Source of the DNA: Nemopilema nomurai
Lineage: Eukaryota > Cnidaria > Scyphozoa > Rhizostomeae > Rhizostomatidae
NCBI GenBank assembly: GCA_003864495.1
Contig: ML133400.1
Coordinates: forward strand, 736,575 to 800,574
DNA length: 64,000 bases
Direction of reading: 5' to 3'
Each line of letters starts with the position of its first letter. Position 1 is the first letter of the stretch. The position numbers were made by a program, and so were the translations under genes. This document shows positions 11,101 to 22,550 of the stretch, one piece after another. The notes under the pieces are model-generated. The model saw only the letters and a program-made list of their open reading frames with translations. It was not told the DNA's origin and did no database searches.

Positions 11101-14100
11101 GCAACCTCCAGCGATATTCGGTTGCAAAAACGCGCAACATATTGCAATATTTTTGGCGGGGACCCTGGAGATCCAGTAAAAATCAGCCAAAATGGAAGCA
11201 GACACTGGTTGTGTAGTAGCTTCAATGTTATTGATTTTGCTGCACAAACGAAAGTTAAGACGGAAGCAAAGAAAAGAAAGACTCTAGGTGAAGCAGTGGA
11301 TCACCAGACGCAAAAATTTAGGGGTTTAGCATTCCCTTCTCAGATAATTGTAGCCGCTTGGTCCTATCCTTATACTCCTTAAATTTTGTGTTATAGAGGC
11401 ACGGGCACCTTTCGAGATTTCAACTAACGTGTTTTCTGCCTCGAATGACCATTCGAACTTGATCGACTTCGCCATTTTGAACTGAGCTGTCATCAGGAAA
11501 CCCACGATCACAACACGGAATAAAAATCACATGATATTTTGTAGTATTTTCATTGGCCAGTGACGTACAACCTACTGCAACTTCACCGGAAAATAGGATC
11601 TTGATCCTAAATTAGTCGCAGGTTGCAAAATGAAAGTTGCAGTAGGTCGCACGTCCGTTTACACGTGCAACTTTTCAGTCTCATCGTGTTAGTGCGACAA
11701 GTTGCATGAAGTTGCATATGAAAAGTTGCATGTGTAAACCGTGCTTTACATCTATGTGACGTTGTAGTGGAAATCATAGAATCCAGGTTCTACCGGATAT
11801 CATAATTTGGTCGCCAGACAACCTTCGCCTAGAACATGGGCCTTATGCTGCCGAGGTAGAGTGGGAAGCAGCAATTTTCCAATCAGGTGGCGCAGTAGAT
11901 GGTGCATCAGGTGGCGCAGTAGATGGTGCATCAGTTAGCACATCAGGTGGCGCAGTAGATAGTGCATTAGGTGGTGCAGTAGATGGTGCATTAGGTGGTG
12001 CATCAGTTGGTGCATTAGGCGGTGCATTAGGTGGTGCATCAGGTGGCGCATTAGGTGGCGCATCAGGTGGTGCATCAGGTGGCGCAGTAGATGGTGCATT
12101 AGGTGGTGCATTAGGTGGTGCATCAGTTGGCACATCAGGTGGCGCAGTAGATAGTGCATTAGGTGGTGCAGTAGATGGTGCATTAGGTGGTGCATCAGTC
12201 GGTGCATTAGGCGGTGCATTAGGTGGTGCATCAGGTGGCGCATTAGGTGGCGCATCAGGTGGTGCATCAGGTGGCGCAGTAGATGGTGCATTAGGTGGTG
12301 CATCAGGTGGTGCAGTAGATGGTGCATTAGGCAGTGCATCAGTTGGCACATCAGGTGGTGCATCAGGTGGTGCATCAAGTGGTGCATCAGGTGGCGCATT
12401 AGGTGGTGCATTAGGTGGTGCATCAGTTGGCACATCAGGTGGTGCATCAGGTGGTGCATCAGGTGGCGTATTAGGTGGTGCATTAGGTGGTGCATCAGGT
12501 GGTGCATCAGGTGGCGCAGTAGATGGTGCATTAGGTGGTGCATTAGGTGGTGCATCAGTTGGCACATCAGGTGGTGCATCAGGTGGTGCATCAAGTGGCG
12601 TAGTAGATGGTGCATTAGGTGGTGCATCAGGTGGCGCATCAGGTGGCGCAGTAGATGGTGCATTAGGTGGTGCATCAGGTGGTACATCAGGCGGTGCATC
12701 AGGTGGTGCATCAGGTGGTGCATCAGGTGGTGCATCAGGTGGTGCATCAAGTGGCGTAGTAGATGGTGCATTAGGTGGTGCATCAGGTGGCGCATCAGGT
12801 GGCGCATCAGGTGGCGCAGTAGATGGTGCATCAGGTGGTGCATCAGGTGGCGCAGTAGGTGGTGCATCAGGTGGCGCATCAGGTGGCGCATCAGGTGGCG
12901 CATCAGGTGGCGCAGTAGATGGTGCATTAGATGGTGCATCAGGTGGTGCATCAGGTGGTGCATCAGGTGGTGCATCAGGTGGCGTATTAGGTGGTGCATT
13001 AGGTGGTGCATCAGGTGGTGCATCAGGTGGCGCAGTAGATGGTGCATTAGGTGGTGCATTAGGTGGTGCATCAGTTGGCACATCAGGTGGTGCATCAGGT
13101 GGTGCATCAAGTGGCGTAGTAGATGGTGCATTAGGTGGTGCATCAGGTGGCGCATCAGGTGGCGCAGTAGATGGTGCATTAGGTGGTGCATCAGGTGGTA
13201 CATCAGGCGGTGCATCAGGTGGTGCATCAGGTGGTGCATCAGGTGGTGCATCAGGTGGTGCATCAAGTGGCGTAGTAGATGGTGCATTAGGTGGTGCATC
13301 AGGTGGCGCATCGTGTGGCGCATCAGGTGGCGCAGTAGATGGTGCATTAGGCAGTGCATCAGGTGGCGCAGTAGATCGTGCTCTAGGTGGTGCATCAGTT
13401 GGCACATCAGGTGGCGCATCAGGTGGCGCAGTAGATGGTGCATTAGGCAGTGCATCAGGTGGCGCAGTAGATGGTGCATTAGGTGGTGCATCAGTTGGCA
13501 CATCAGGTGGTGCATCAGGTAGTGCATCAAGTGGCGTAGTCGATGGTGCATTAGGTGGCGCATCAGGTGGTGCATCAGTTGGCGCATCAGGTGGCGCATT
13601 AGGTGGTGCATTGGGTGGTGCATCAGGTAGTGCATTAGGTGGTGCACCAGGTGGGGCATTAGTTGATGCATCAGTCGGTGCATCAGTTGGCGCATTATGT
13701 GGTGCATTGGGTAGTGCATCAGGTAGTGCATCGGGCAGTGCATCAGGTGGCTCAAACTTTTGCCTTATTTTGCTGATGAAAAGTAGAAAACAAGTCGGCG
13801 GTTTAAACGTTGCCCTTCTCACTTGAAATCCCGCCATACGAGGAATTTAGTGGCCATGAAGTGTGATTGTAACCAAAAGTGGTCATACAACAATGAAAAT
13901 GATCGCATTCACGGCATCATTGTCTATTTCAGGTTGCAAATGACATTCTCGACATAGTTGACAACTGCATGGAAGCATCCGACAACCAGCTTCTGGCAGG
14001 CCAACAAGAAAAGAATGTCTCTAAAAGGTGATTTTCGATTGGCACCAGGCTACTTTTCATCCAATTGTGATATGTTGTCGGTAAATCTTTCTGCTAGGAT

Positions 14101-17100
14101 AACTTTATGTTGATCGTTTTCACAAAGTCTTTAGAAGGTCTACCAGCTGATTTTGGCAATTTTCATCTACCGCTTCCGTCTCTATTTGCAACAACTCCTT
14201 TACTAAAAATTGGTTGATTTTTGGCAAAATTGACACCAGTTCTAGAAATGCATTTTCTTGTTCAAGTGGGCCCTTTTAACTTTTTCCCATAGCTACTCCC
14301 TAGATATAGACCTTGTTTACTTTTTTGCTGCAAACGTTATGGTGTCGGAAAACTACACTACTTGTAAGTGCATCTCGCAAGTGCATCTGCAAGTCTCTCA
14401 AACGCTCTGAACATTATCTTTACCTGATGCATAATACGCATTTATCCGTAGAATGCTAACAGTTCTTTCAAATGTTTGCGGAGTCATGCTGAAAAATAAA
14501 AGCAGGTTTACTGTGACAAAGAAAGGATTTGCTCTTGGCGGAGCACTTGAGAGTAAGTCGTTGTTTCAAGGAGTTACGGTCAGCTACGAAGCCTCGAAGC
14601 AGTCCAACAACACTGGAGTGCTCTCAATGGAACGAGGTTCCGGGAGGTCAAAAAGTGATGCTGGGGCTGCCATTCAACTTCCAAAAAATTTATTATCGTT
14701 ACAACAAAGAGAGAAAAACGAGTTGATCTTTATTGCTTATGAACACGGAAAGTTGTTTCAAGAAAGACGCGTGTCTCGACTCAATAGCAGAGTTATTTCA
14801 GCTGAAGTTAGAAACACCAGCATTACGGGCCTGCCTGAGCCAGTTGTGACCTACTTTACGATGAGAAACCACACCGCTTTGAACGGAACAGTCTGCGCCT
14901 GGTGGGACTTCAACTATTTCGGTGAGCAAAGCATGAGCAACAGTTTTCTTCTTAAATCAAGGAAACGAAATTGATGTTTAATTACAGGGAATTAATACGT
15001 TAATGATGAACTTGAAAAATGCTTTTTGTTCCTTGAGCTCTTTCTGATTTTGCACGTCTGTTGTGAATTTTAATCAGAAGTCGTTTGAGTGAGTGACTCT
15101 TGCTGCTGTCCCCACAGGCGGCCAAGGAGGCTGGTCTACGGCTGGCTGCCGGCTGCACTCCGCGGCCAAGGGACTGGCCGAGTGCCATTGTGACCACCTG
15201 ACCAACTTCGCAGTGCTTCTCGGCGCCAAGGCCCCGAAAGAAGACACCGTCGACCAGATCGCGCTCACCCTGATTAGCTACATCGGCGTGGGCCTCTCCT
15301 TGGCGGGCAGCCTGTTCACTCTCATCAGCTACGTGATTTTCCCGTATGTCTATCTTGATTTGAACGAGTATGTTGGTTGCATAATCTGTAGCATATAACA
15401 ATCTTACCTAAACTTAAACTTTTCTTGAAAGAATTGATAATTATCCAGCTTGCCCTTTCATTTCACCGTCCAATAGCATGCATCGCTCACGCGTACCGCA
15501 GCCCCCCCCCCCCCCCCCCCTTGGTTCTCTTGCCATATGCTGACTAGGGTCTTCCAAGGAACTCTCAGTTAAAGATTTGGTTTTCTGTGCCTCAGGAGAA
15601 GTTGGTCTATTCTGAAAAAAATTCTAAAAAGGACCCCTGTTTTTAAGGATTGAATTGGAATGCAATAAGGAGCCTTTTTTACCCCAGACAAGGATGGATT
15701 TCTTCCACCTTATCGTAAACGCCATCAATCCCCCACCCACCCCACACCACTCCACTCCACACCACTCCACTCCACACCACACCACACCACACCCCCCCTA
15801 CCCTACCCCTTGACACACTCCGAGGCCCCTCGTCACTCCTATCATCTTTCATGTTGACATGCTACCGTTAACTTTCATAGGCAAAGCATAAATTCCTGAG
15901 TTAAATTGTTGTCCTTCACAAAAAGTCACTTTGTGGCTGGTTTGGTTTACAGCGGCAGCTATAAATAATGTTTTGAAATATCCCTGGTGATAATGCACCT
16001 CTCTGGTTTTGGTGGACAAGCCTCTTTCCTGATTAATTGCTTTGTGTAAATTTGATCACAGACGGGCCATACAAGAAGGACTCTTTCCAGACACATGTGA
16101 AACCAAAACATCGACCTGGCTCTTATAATCAGTGCCAGAGAACCAATGAGTCAAAATGAAGTTTCTCTTACCATTCTTACCAACCTTGGCCCTATCGAGC
16201 ATCTGCCGCCAGTGGCTCGCATTTCACCATTCATAACCTTGTCCAGCCTTAACGTTGCCCTTCGAAAACAAGTCACTTTCTAAAGGCGCAACGCTTCTTG
16301 TCGATATTGCACTTGCTTAATGTTGAATTGCTAGAGCCCCTCAATACGGCTATCCGACATATTTGAATCATCCCTTTTGCCTACTGACTGCAACTTACAT
16401 TTGTTCATTTATTGCTTCTAGCAAGCTGAGAGACAACAATACACCAAAGATTTTGATGAATTTGTGCTCAGCTCTCATATTTCTGCAGATCGTCTTCCTC
16501 ATTGGGATAGAGAGGACTTCCCCGCGAGAGGGGTGCCAGGCTGTTGCTTTTATTCTGCAATACATTTTGTTATGCGTTTTGTCTTGGAGTGGCGTGGAAG
16601 GCTTCTTTTCCTACCGAGGTATTGTAATGCCCATGAAGTCAGCAGTGCCGGATTTTATGCTTAAAGCAAGCATGTTTGGTTGGGGTAGGTCTCTTCTTAT
16701 CCTTTTCAATTCGTTCTACTTTGAGCCATGTAAGCTGAAAGTTAATGTCAACTACTCTGATAAACTAACAAAACCTTTCTGCTTGATTGTTATTTGCTGT
16801 GCTGAATTCAGTTGCCGCATCATTTTGCCTTGAACCGCGTACATCCTTTGGCAGAGTTCCATCATTTTTAATACTCTCACGTCCCCGATAGACTGAGGAT
16901 TTGAATAAGCAGTCGGTAAGAAACTGCGGAATGGAATCAACAATTTTTCGAGTCACAACAAAAACATTGATTGAAATATAAAAAAGTGTTGAACTTGTAG
17001 AGGATCCGTTTATGGATTATTTCCATTATAGTTGCTACAAATTTACATAAATCTTCAAACAGATTTACCTTTCCCAACCTATCCTTGTGAGAAACGATTC

Positions 17101-18832
17101 CCATGTTAGAAAAAGAAAGTACTGGAAGACAAAAACATTTATTCAAGTTGGTTTTTCCTAGATATTTTCCCGAAGCTTACTGTTCTTCATTTTTCTGTCG
17201 CCCGTAGCGTTCCTCTACGTTGTAAATTTGTCTTGCGTTCCTGGCATATAGCTGTGGGTCACAATGTGTGGCTTGGGTGTATTTCTCTTGATGTTATTGT
17301 TTGCTTTGCGCCTCTTATTTGCCTTTTAAGATGTATTTGTCTTATTTGCCTTTTAGTTGTACCACTGTTGTTTCCCATTATTGGTATATCTGTTTGGGCT
17401 AGTGAATACGGAGACGAACGAAGGTTAGTTCCTTAACGAAACTTTTGCACTCGTCATAGTTAATTTCACCATAAAGAAAATTGATTAATGCAAGTGTCAA
17501 TTGCTAAACAGGCTTGCTTTTGCAAATAAAGATTAACAGGAAAAAAGTATTTATTCGCTGAATTTGCTTATCTTTTTCGGTTTCCAAAAGTGAGTGGGAG
17601 AAGCTTGTCTTGTCAAGAAGGAAAGCCCCTCTTTTCCTAAATGCAAGACGTTTTTGTCTCAAAAGAACTAATAAATCTAGGAAAGGCTGTTGGGTGCGCT
17701 TTGACATTGTGACCCCTGCCATCTTTTTCACACTTCGTACACTTTTTTATAAGAATAAAGTCTTTAGGAGTATCGAGGTGCAAAATTGCTGAATTTTAAT
17801 AATAAGTTAAGAACCTTTATCAAAACTACTGATGAAGACTTCGGTCGAAATGTTAAACAGAAAGTGCTTGTTCATGTATGTTTTCTCTTGTTAAAATTTA
17901 TGATGAAGCAGTACATCATAAAGGCTTAATATTTTTCTATGCTCTTTCTATACTTTAATATTTTTCTATGCTCTTTCTATACTTTAATATTTTTCTATGC
18001 TCTTTCTATACTTTAATATTTTTCTATGTTCTTTCTATACTTTAATATTTTTCTATGCTTTTTCTATACTTTAATATTTTTCTATGTTCTTTCTATACTT
18101 TAATAATAATTTAAAGAAAATTTTTAGAAATATTGAGGATGGGGAAAAAGTTATACATTCTTATAGAAAAGTGTGTATTATAGTTGATTCTTTTAAAAAA
18201 CTGTGAAATCTATCAATCTCCCTCCGCTACTCCAGCGGAGCATAACCGAAGCCAGTTGCTGTGCGTTGTATTGATATGCTTTCCTCCTCCGTAGCTGCGC
18301 TGTGAAAGGCATGCCGCTCTACACCACTGTTGTTGCTCCAGTTGCTGCTGTGATGCTGCTCAACGTCTTTTCCATTGTGTCCATTATGCTCGCCTTGAAC
18401 AAGAGCTCCAAGGCCTACCCCGACAACGCCATACAGGCAGTCCACCGCCTTCGCATCATTGCCGCCTTCGTTCTCCTTTTCAGCCTAACGTGGCTTTTTG
18501 GCTTCTTTGTAATTGCCAACGACATTGTCGCCTTCCAATACATTTTCTGCATCCTGAATTCTCTGCAAGGCTTCTTCGTCTTCGTCTTTTACGGCCTGCG
18601 AAACGAAAACGTGCGCAAGCATTGGCGCGAGAAGTTCACCGCATACCGGGAGAGGAAGGCGACAACAAGCACGTCGGCTGGCACGAAGCGGACAGAGAGC
18701 TCCTTCGACTCGGTCACCTACATCAAGACGGACAGTCTGCGCTCCGACTCGATGCGCAAGAATGGATCACTGGACAGCCAATTCAGAGTGAATCTGACGG
18801 CTCGCTCCAATCTGTACTCACCGCCCCCGTAA
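8162..18832 (+). CDS. Adhesion G-protein-coupled receptor (5' incomplete)
   Basis: Exons, all phase-compatible: 8162-9265, 10382-10611, 10855-11001, 13933-14027, 14452-14921, 15118-15343, 16422-16684, 17357-17423, 18295-18832 (stop TAA); about 1046 codons. The predicted ectodomain starts with a Cys-containing region I do not recognise, a Thr-rich stalk and a second Cys-rich region (residues 1-368). It continues with an HRM-like module, a GAIN domain and a GPS ending in HLT, where autoproteolysis occurs in this family. Seven hydrophobic segments follow, with a GWG motif at the TM4 start, a Cys in ECL1 and ECL2, and FSLTWLFGFF in TM6. The cytoplasmic tail is about 80 residues and rich in Ser/Thr and Arg. 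By family it would be a cell-surface adhesion receptor with a tethered agonist. Exon 8162 begins mid-codon, so at least the signal-peptide exon is missing. The subfamily is not assignable by eye. Confidence 0.88.
8571..8630 (+). repeat. In-frame 15-bp coding repeat (VTTE stalk)
   Basis: Four near-identical 15-nt units encode a V-T-T-E-V/A pentapeptide run in the receptor ectodomain. This makes a Thr-rich, probably O-glycosylated stalk between the two Cys-containing regions. Because repeat number changes in steps of five residues, it is a plausible site of length variation. Confidence 0.85.
9421..9462. repeat. 14-bp tandem repeat, 3 copies
   Basis: Three exact copies of TTGGGACCAAAGCG in the receptor intron after exon 8162-9265. 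Confidence 0.9.
9893..10078. repeat. 17-bp minisatellite, about 11 copies
   Basis: Unit CACTGAATGTGGCACAC, nearly homogeneous, in the intron before the HRM exon. The sequence just downstream (10080-10240) carries scattered related words (GGTGGCACACATC, GGTGCCACC), suggesting older decayed copies. Confidence 0.92.
10382..10611 (+). other. Exon encoding HRM-like (hormone receptor motif) domain
   Basis: Predicted residues run from Cys-Pro-Ser through FAWPITR, a central Cys, TRKC, QWGP and a final Cys. This matches the HRM pattern of a Trp/Thr block, then R-x-C, then W-x-P, then C. In adhesion GPCRs the HRM sits before the GAIN domain, as here. Acceptor TATACAG and donor AAGGTTCG are canonical, and both phases match the neighbouring exons. 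Confidence 0.75.
11024..11745. mobile_element. Harbinger-type non-autonomous element, TTA target duplication
   Basis: Termini AGCCTAGTTTACAC (11024) and, inverted, AGCACGGTTTACAC (ending 11745) match at 11 of 14 positions and are flanked by TTA on both sides (11021-11023, 11746-11748). Subterminal GTTGCA/TGCAAC words are repeated many times. On the reverse strand near 11326-11480 there is a short frame with Trp, Glu-Asn and Leu residues (FEWSFEAENTLVEI) like the start of a Myb/SANT-type Harbinger accessory ORF. No DDE transposase is visible. It lies in the receptor intron between 11001 and 13933. Confidence 0.8.
11883..13750. repeat. 12-bp minisatellite, about 155 copies, with nested duplications
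   Basis: The basic unit is GGTGGTGCATCA, with frequent variants GCATTA, GCAGTAGAT, GGCGCA and AGTGGCGTA. Blocks of variants recur in order. A segment around 12551-12690 reappears at 13067-13206 (shift 516 bp, 43 units), and one around 11941-12100 reappears at 12133 (shift 192 bp, 16 units). The reverse strand is open for about 660 codons as a Pro/Ala/Asp-rich peptide, and another frame as a His/Met/Leu-rich peptide. Both come from the period being divisible by three, and the array is inside an intron. Confidence 0.95.
14452..15343 (+). other. GAIN-domain end, GPS autoproteolysis site and TM1
   Basis: Exon 14452-14921 ends with the GPS start (key residues Cys-Ala-Trp-Trp-Asp-Phe). Exon 15118-15343 continues with conserved Cys residues (GCRL, ECHC) and the DHLTNFAVL signature. 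In adhesion GPCRs cleavage is between Leu and Thr of HLT, and the new N-terminus (TNFAVLLG here) is the tethered agonist. All key residues are present, so the site should be cleavable. TM1 follows within the second exon. Confidence 0.85.
15502..15800. repeat. Poly-C tract and CCACACCACTCCA low-complexity run
   Basis: A 19-base C homopolymer at 15502-15520 and a C/A-rich run of short repeated words at about 15725-15800, both in the intron between TM1 and TM2. Confidence 0.85.
17927..18103. repeat. 29-bp tandem repeat, 6 copies
   Basis: Unit TTTAATATTTTTCTATGCTC plus TTTCTATAC, six copies with one or two changes (GCTC/GTTC, GCTT). It is strongly strand-asymmetric (pyrimidine-rich on +) and sits about 190 bp upstream of the last receptor exon. 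Confidence 0.92.
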
Positions 18833-19925
18833 ACAGCAAATGAATCGGCAGATGCCAAAGGAGGCCACAACAATGCTGATTTGTTTGATGTGGGAAGGCA
18901 GAGTGTTCGGGTCAGCATGCAAAAACGATGTGTTTCCTGTTAGGGTACGATTCCCATGGGTCTTGGCGTAAAACGATTAAACATTACATTGTAGATACAA
19001 GAGACGAAATAGACAAGAAGCAACTTCGCAGTCGGTAGATCTCAGAATGCAATTTGTTGTCTTGTACGATTGTGTGTAGAACGATAAAAGAAATAGGAAG
19101 AGGATGCGAGCCAGAGGTTAATGTTATCCTATGTTATCTAACATCGCGTTATCGTAATCCTTTTTATATCAGATTTCTTTTCTGAAGCACTGTTGTGACG
19201 TAAACCATTTCCGCCAGTTCGGCTCATGAAAAAGAGGCAGACGCTAGGTTTTGTTCCAGGGAGCCGCCACACCTGTAATTGATTCTCATCTCTACGCGCA
19301 AACGAGGCTCTGCTTATTATTTATTTCTCTAGTGCATTCACTTCTCTAGTACATTCCCTTGCCATCTTTTCCTTGTCCGCCGATCAAAGATTGCTTTGAT
19401 AACTTCAATATGTTCCCAATCAAACTGATGCTTGATTCTTGTTTAAATTGATGTTGTATAAGTTACAGCTCCCCTAAGACTAAAACAACGAATAAGCTCC
19501 CCCCCCCCCCCCATGGATCTTAATAGAACGTGAACGGTAGTTTTATATTTGTAAAACACTCAGCTACGTTGTTTGATTCCTATCAAAACCGGAAAAGATT
19601 CATGATTCACGAAGGAGACATTCGATAATACTCGGTAGTGATATAGATAAAATTGTTATTGCAAAACTCCATCAAAAGTTTTCTTGTTTATCCACAATTA
19701 ATGTTGTCACTAGCATTCAAAATGGTCTTTGCGGTCCGTCAAGAATTTCTCCTTGTGTTTATTTTTCTTGTATGTTAATTTTAAATTAAAAGTTGTTCCG
19801 AAAGGCCCTCGATGCTTCAGTGACGTGTATTTTGAAGGAGTCGTCTTTAAATTTCCTGGTAGCGGTTAGCGCAAAAATACATTCACTGGTAGTAAGCGTA
19901 TTAAAAGAAGCACAAGGAACAAGGC
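18833..19925 (+). other. Presumed receptor 3' UTR and intergenic
   Basis: No gene. An ATTAAA at 18976-18981, about 145 bp after the stop, is a possible poly(A) signal, with no direct support. A 14-base poly-C tract lies at 19499-19512. Confidence 0.35.
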
Positions 19926-21690
19926 ACGAAAAAGCCAAACCTTTCTAGCCTCGTGTCCACGAAAAGCCAAACCTTTCTAGCCTCGTGTCCACGAAAAACC
20001 AAACCTTTCTAGCCTCGTGTCCACGAAAAAACCAAACCTTTCTAGCCTCGTGTCCACGAAAAAGCCAAACCTTTCTAGCCTCGTGTCCACGAAAAACCAA
20101 ACCTTTCTAGCCTCGTGTCCACGAAAAACCAAACCTTTCTAGCCTCGTGTCCACGAAAAAACCAAACCTTTCTAGCCTCGTGTCCACAAAAAAACCAAAC
20201 CTTTCTAGCCTCGTGTCCACGAAAAAACCAAACCTTTCTAGCCTCGTGTCCACGAAAAACCAAACCTTTCTAGCCTCGTGTCCACGAAAAACCAAACCTT
20301 TCTAGCCTCGTGTCCACGAAAAAACCAAACCTTTCTAGCCTCGTGTCCACGAAAAAACCAAACCTTTCTAGCCTCGTGTCCACGAAAAACCAAACCTTTC
20401 TAGCCTCGTGTCCACGAAAAACCAAACCTTTCTAGCCTCGTGTCCACGAAAAAACCAAACCTTTCTAGCCTCGTGTCCACGAAAAAACCAAACCTTTCTA
20501 GCCTCGTGTCCACAAAAAAACCAAACCTTTCTAGCCTCGTGTCCACGAAAAAACCAAACCTTTCTAGCCTCGTGTCCACGAAAAACCAAACCTTTCTAGC
20601 CTCGTGTCCACGAAAAAACCAAACCTTTCTAGCCTCGTGTCCACAAAAAAACCAAACCTTTCTAGCCTCGTGTCCACGAAAAAACCAAACCTTTCTAGCC
20701 TCGTGTCCACGAAAAACCAAACCTTTCTAGCCTCGTGTCCACGAAAAAACCAAACCTTTCTAGCCTCGTGTCCACGAAAAAACCAAACCTTTCTAGCCTC
20801 GTGTCCACGAAAAAACCAAACCTTTCTAGCCTCGTGTCCATGAAAAAACCAAACCTTTCTAGCCTCGTGTCCACGAAAAAACCAAACCTTTCTAGCCTCG
20901 TGTCCACGAAAAAACCAAACCTTTCTAGCCTCGTGTCCACGAAAAAGCCAAACCTTTCTTGCCTCGTGTCCACGAAAAACCAAACCTTTCTAGCCTCGTG
21001 TCCACGAAAAAACCAAACCTTTCTAGCCTCGTGTCCACGAAAAAACCAAACCTTTCTAGCCTCGTGTCCACGAAAAAACCAAACCTTTCTAGCCTCGTGT
21101 CCATGAAAAAACCAAACCTTTCTAGCCTCGTGTCCACGAAAAAACCAAACCTTTCTAGCCTCGTGTCCACGAAAAAACCAAACCTTTCTAGCCTCGTGTC
21201 CACGAAAAAGCCAAACCTTTCTTGCCTCGTGTCCACGAAAAACCAAACCTTTCTAGCCTCGTGTCCACGAAAAAACCAAACCTTTCTAGCCTCGTGTCCA
21301 CGAAAAAGCCAAACCTTTCTTGCCTCGTGTCCACGAAAACCAAACCTTTCTAGCCTCGTGTCCACGAAAAAACCAAACCTTTCTAGCCTCGTGTCCACGA
21401 AAGAACCAAACCTTTCTAGCCTCGTGTCCACGAAAAAACCAAACCTTTCTAGCCTCGTGTCCACGAAAAACCAAACCTTTCTAGCCTCGTGTCCACGAAA
21501 AAACCAAACCTTTCTAGCCTCGTGTCCACGAAAAAACCAAACCTTTCTAGCCTCGTGTCCACGAAAGAACCAAACCTTTCTAGCCTCGTGTCCACGAAAA
21601 AACCAAACCTTTCTAGCCTCGTGTCCACGAAAAACCAAACCTTTCTAGCCTCGTGTCCACGAAAAAACCAAACCTTTCTAGCCTCGTGTT
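19926..21690. repeat. 32/33-bp tandem array, about 54 copies
   Basis: Unit ACCAAACCTTTCTAGCCTCG plus TGTCCACGAAAA. Copies differ almost only in the A-run length (giving 32 or 33 bp) and in a few point variants (CTTTCTTG, TCCATG, TCCACA, AAAGCC) that recur in blocks. It lies between the convergent receptor and ataxin-2 genes. Open frames on both strands shift frame at A-run changes and are not genes. There are no unique spacers, so it is not a CRISPR array. Confidence 0.95.
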
Positions 21691-22550
21691 CAGATTACAG
21701 CGCAAAATTAACGACAGCGCTTGGCAGGCGTATTTCATTGAAAATTCCACACATGAAATCTCGCTTAAGGACTGCAAGAAATTGAAGACAATTGCTAGAA
21801 TCAAATCTCGGATAATTTACGGATATTTAATTAATTTATGATAGCAGTTGTTGAAGGCCCAATTGATTCTTGAACAGTTATGTGGGAACAAAGGGTCATA
21901 ACATCGAACAAAGTTTACCCCAGAGTTAATGCCCCAAGACGCATGTTTAGTCCAAGGGTGGTGTGTTTCATTTCAAGTCACGACTGGTGCATTTGGGGAG
22001 AGGCAGGTATACGAGATCGCCACATCAGGAAAGTTCTAATAATTCACAACCAAATGGTAAACACGAAAAGCTCTGCTCTCGAGAAAATGAGCACCAATAC
22101 CTCAGAGGAAGTCAGCAGGTTCCTGCCTTGCCATGAACCCACACATTAAAAAGACCTTATAATATTTGAGCAATAGCAAGCATATTCCTTTGGAAATTTA
22201 ATCACGGAAAATTCTGAATCTTTCTGAGCCTATTCGGAAAAATTGCTTCACGATCTGTACTCCATGAAGGTAAAAAATTTGGTTTCAGACGGTAATATCA
22301 GGAAACGTGCAAAATGACCACAAGGGACAGAAAAGAGTCGTTAATAGTAAAAGATGAACTGATTGGTAATTTAGTATCAATAGCATTCAAAAAGATAATT
22401 TATTCTATATAATGCAGAATGAAGTCACGTTCCGTTGACTTTGTCTTCGTCCTACCTGTAAATAAAAAAGGGGAAACTGAAACAAGGAAGAACACCGTGT
22501 TGATGCAACATAATCTAATTACAACTGATCATCTTGTTTATCAACTGATT
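21691..22550. other. Intergenic, no supported gene
   Basis: Unique sequence between two arrays. On the reverse strand a TTTATT (AATAAA) near 22396 could be the poly(A) signal of ataxin-2 if its transcript runs through the 13-bp array. An 89-codon + strand frame at 21880-22149 has no recognisable content. Confidence 0.35.

Noticed and set aside
11843..13837. 664- and 606-codon reverse-strand frames that look like a Pro-rich or His/Met-rich repeat protein
   Set aside because: They coincide with the 12-bp array inside a receptor intron; two reverse frames are open at once, which points to repeat periodicity and not coding selection.
20059..21648. Many 60-237 codon frames on both strands in the 32/33-bp array
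   Set aside because: They change frame whenever the A-run changes length and consist only of the repeat.
19926..21690. Regular 32/33-bp repeats suggestive of a CRISPR array
   Set aside because: Units are contiguous with no unique spacers, there are no cas genes, and the host is an intron-rich animal genome.
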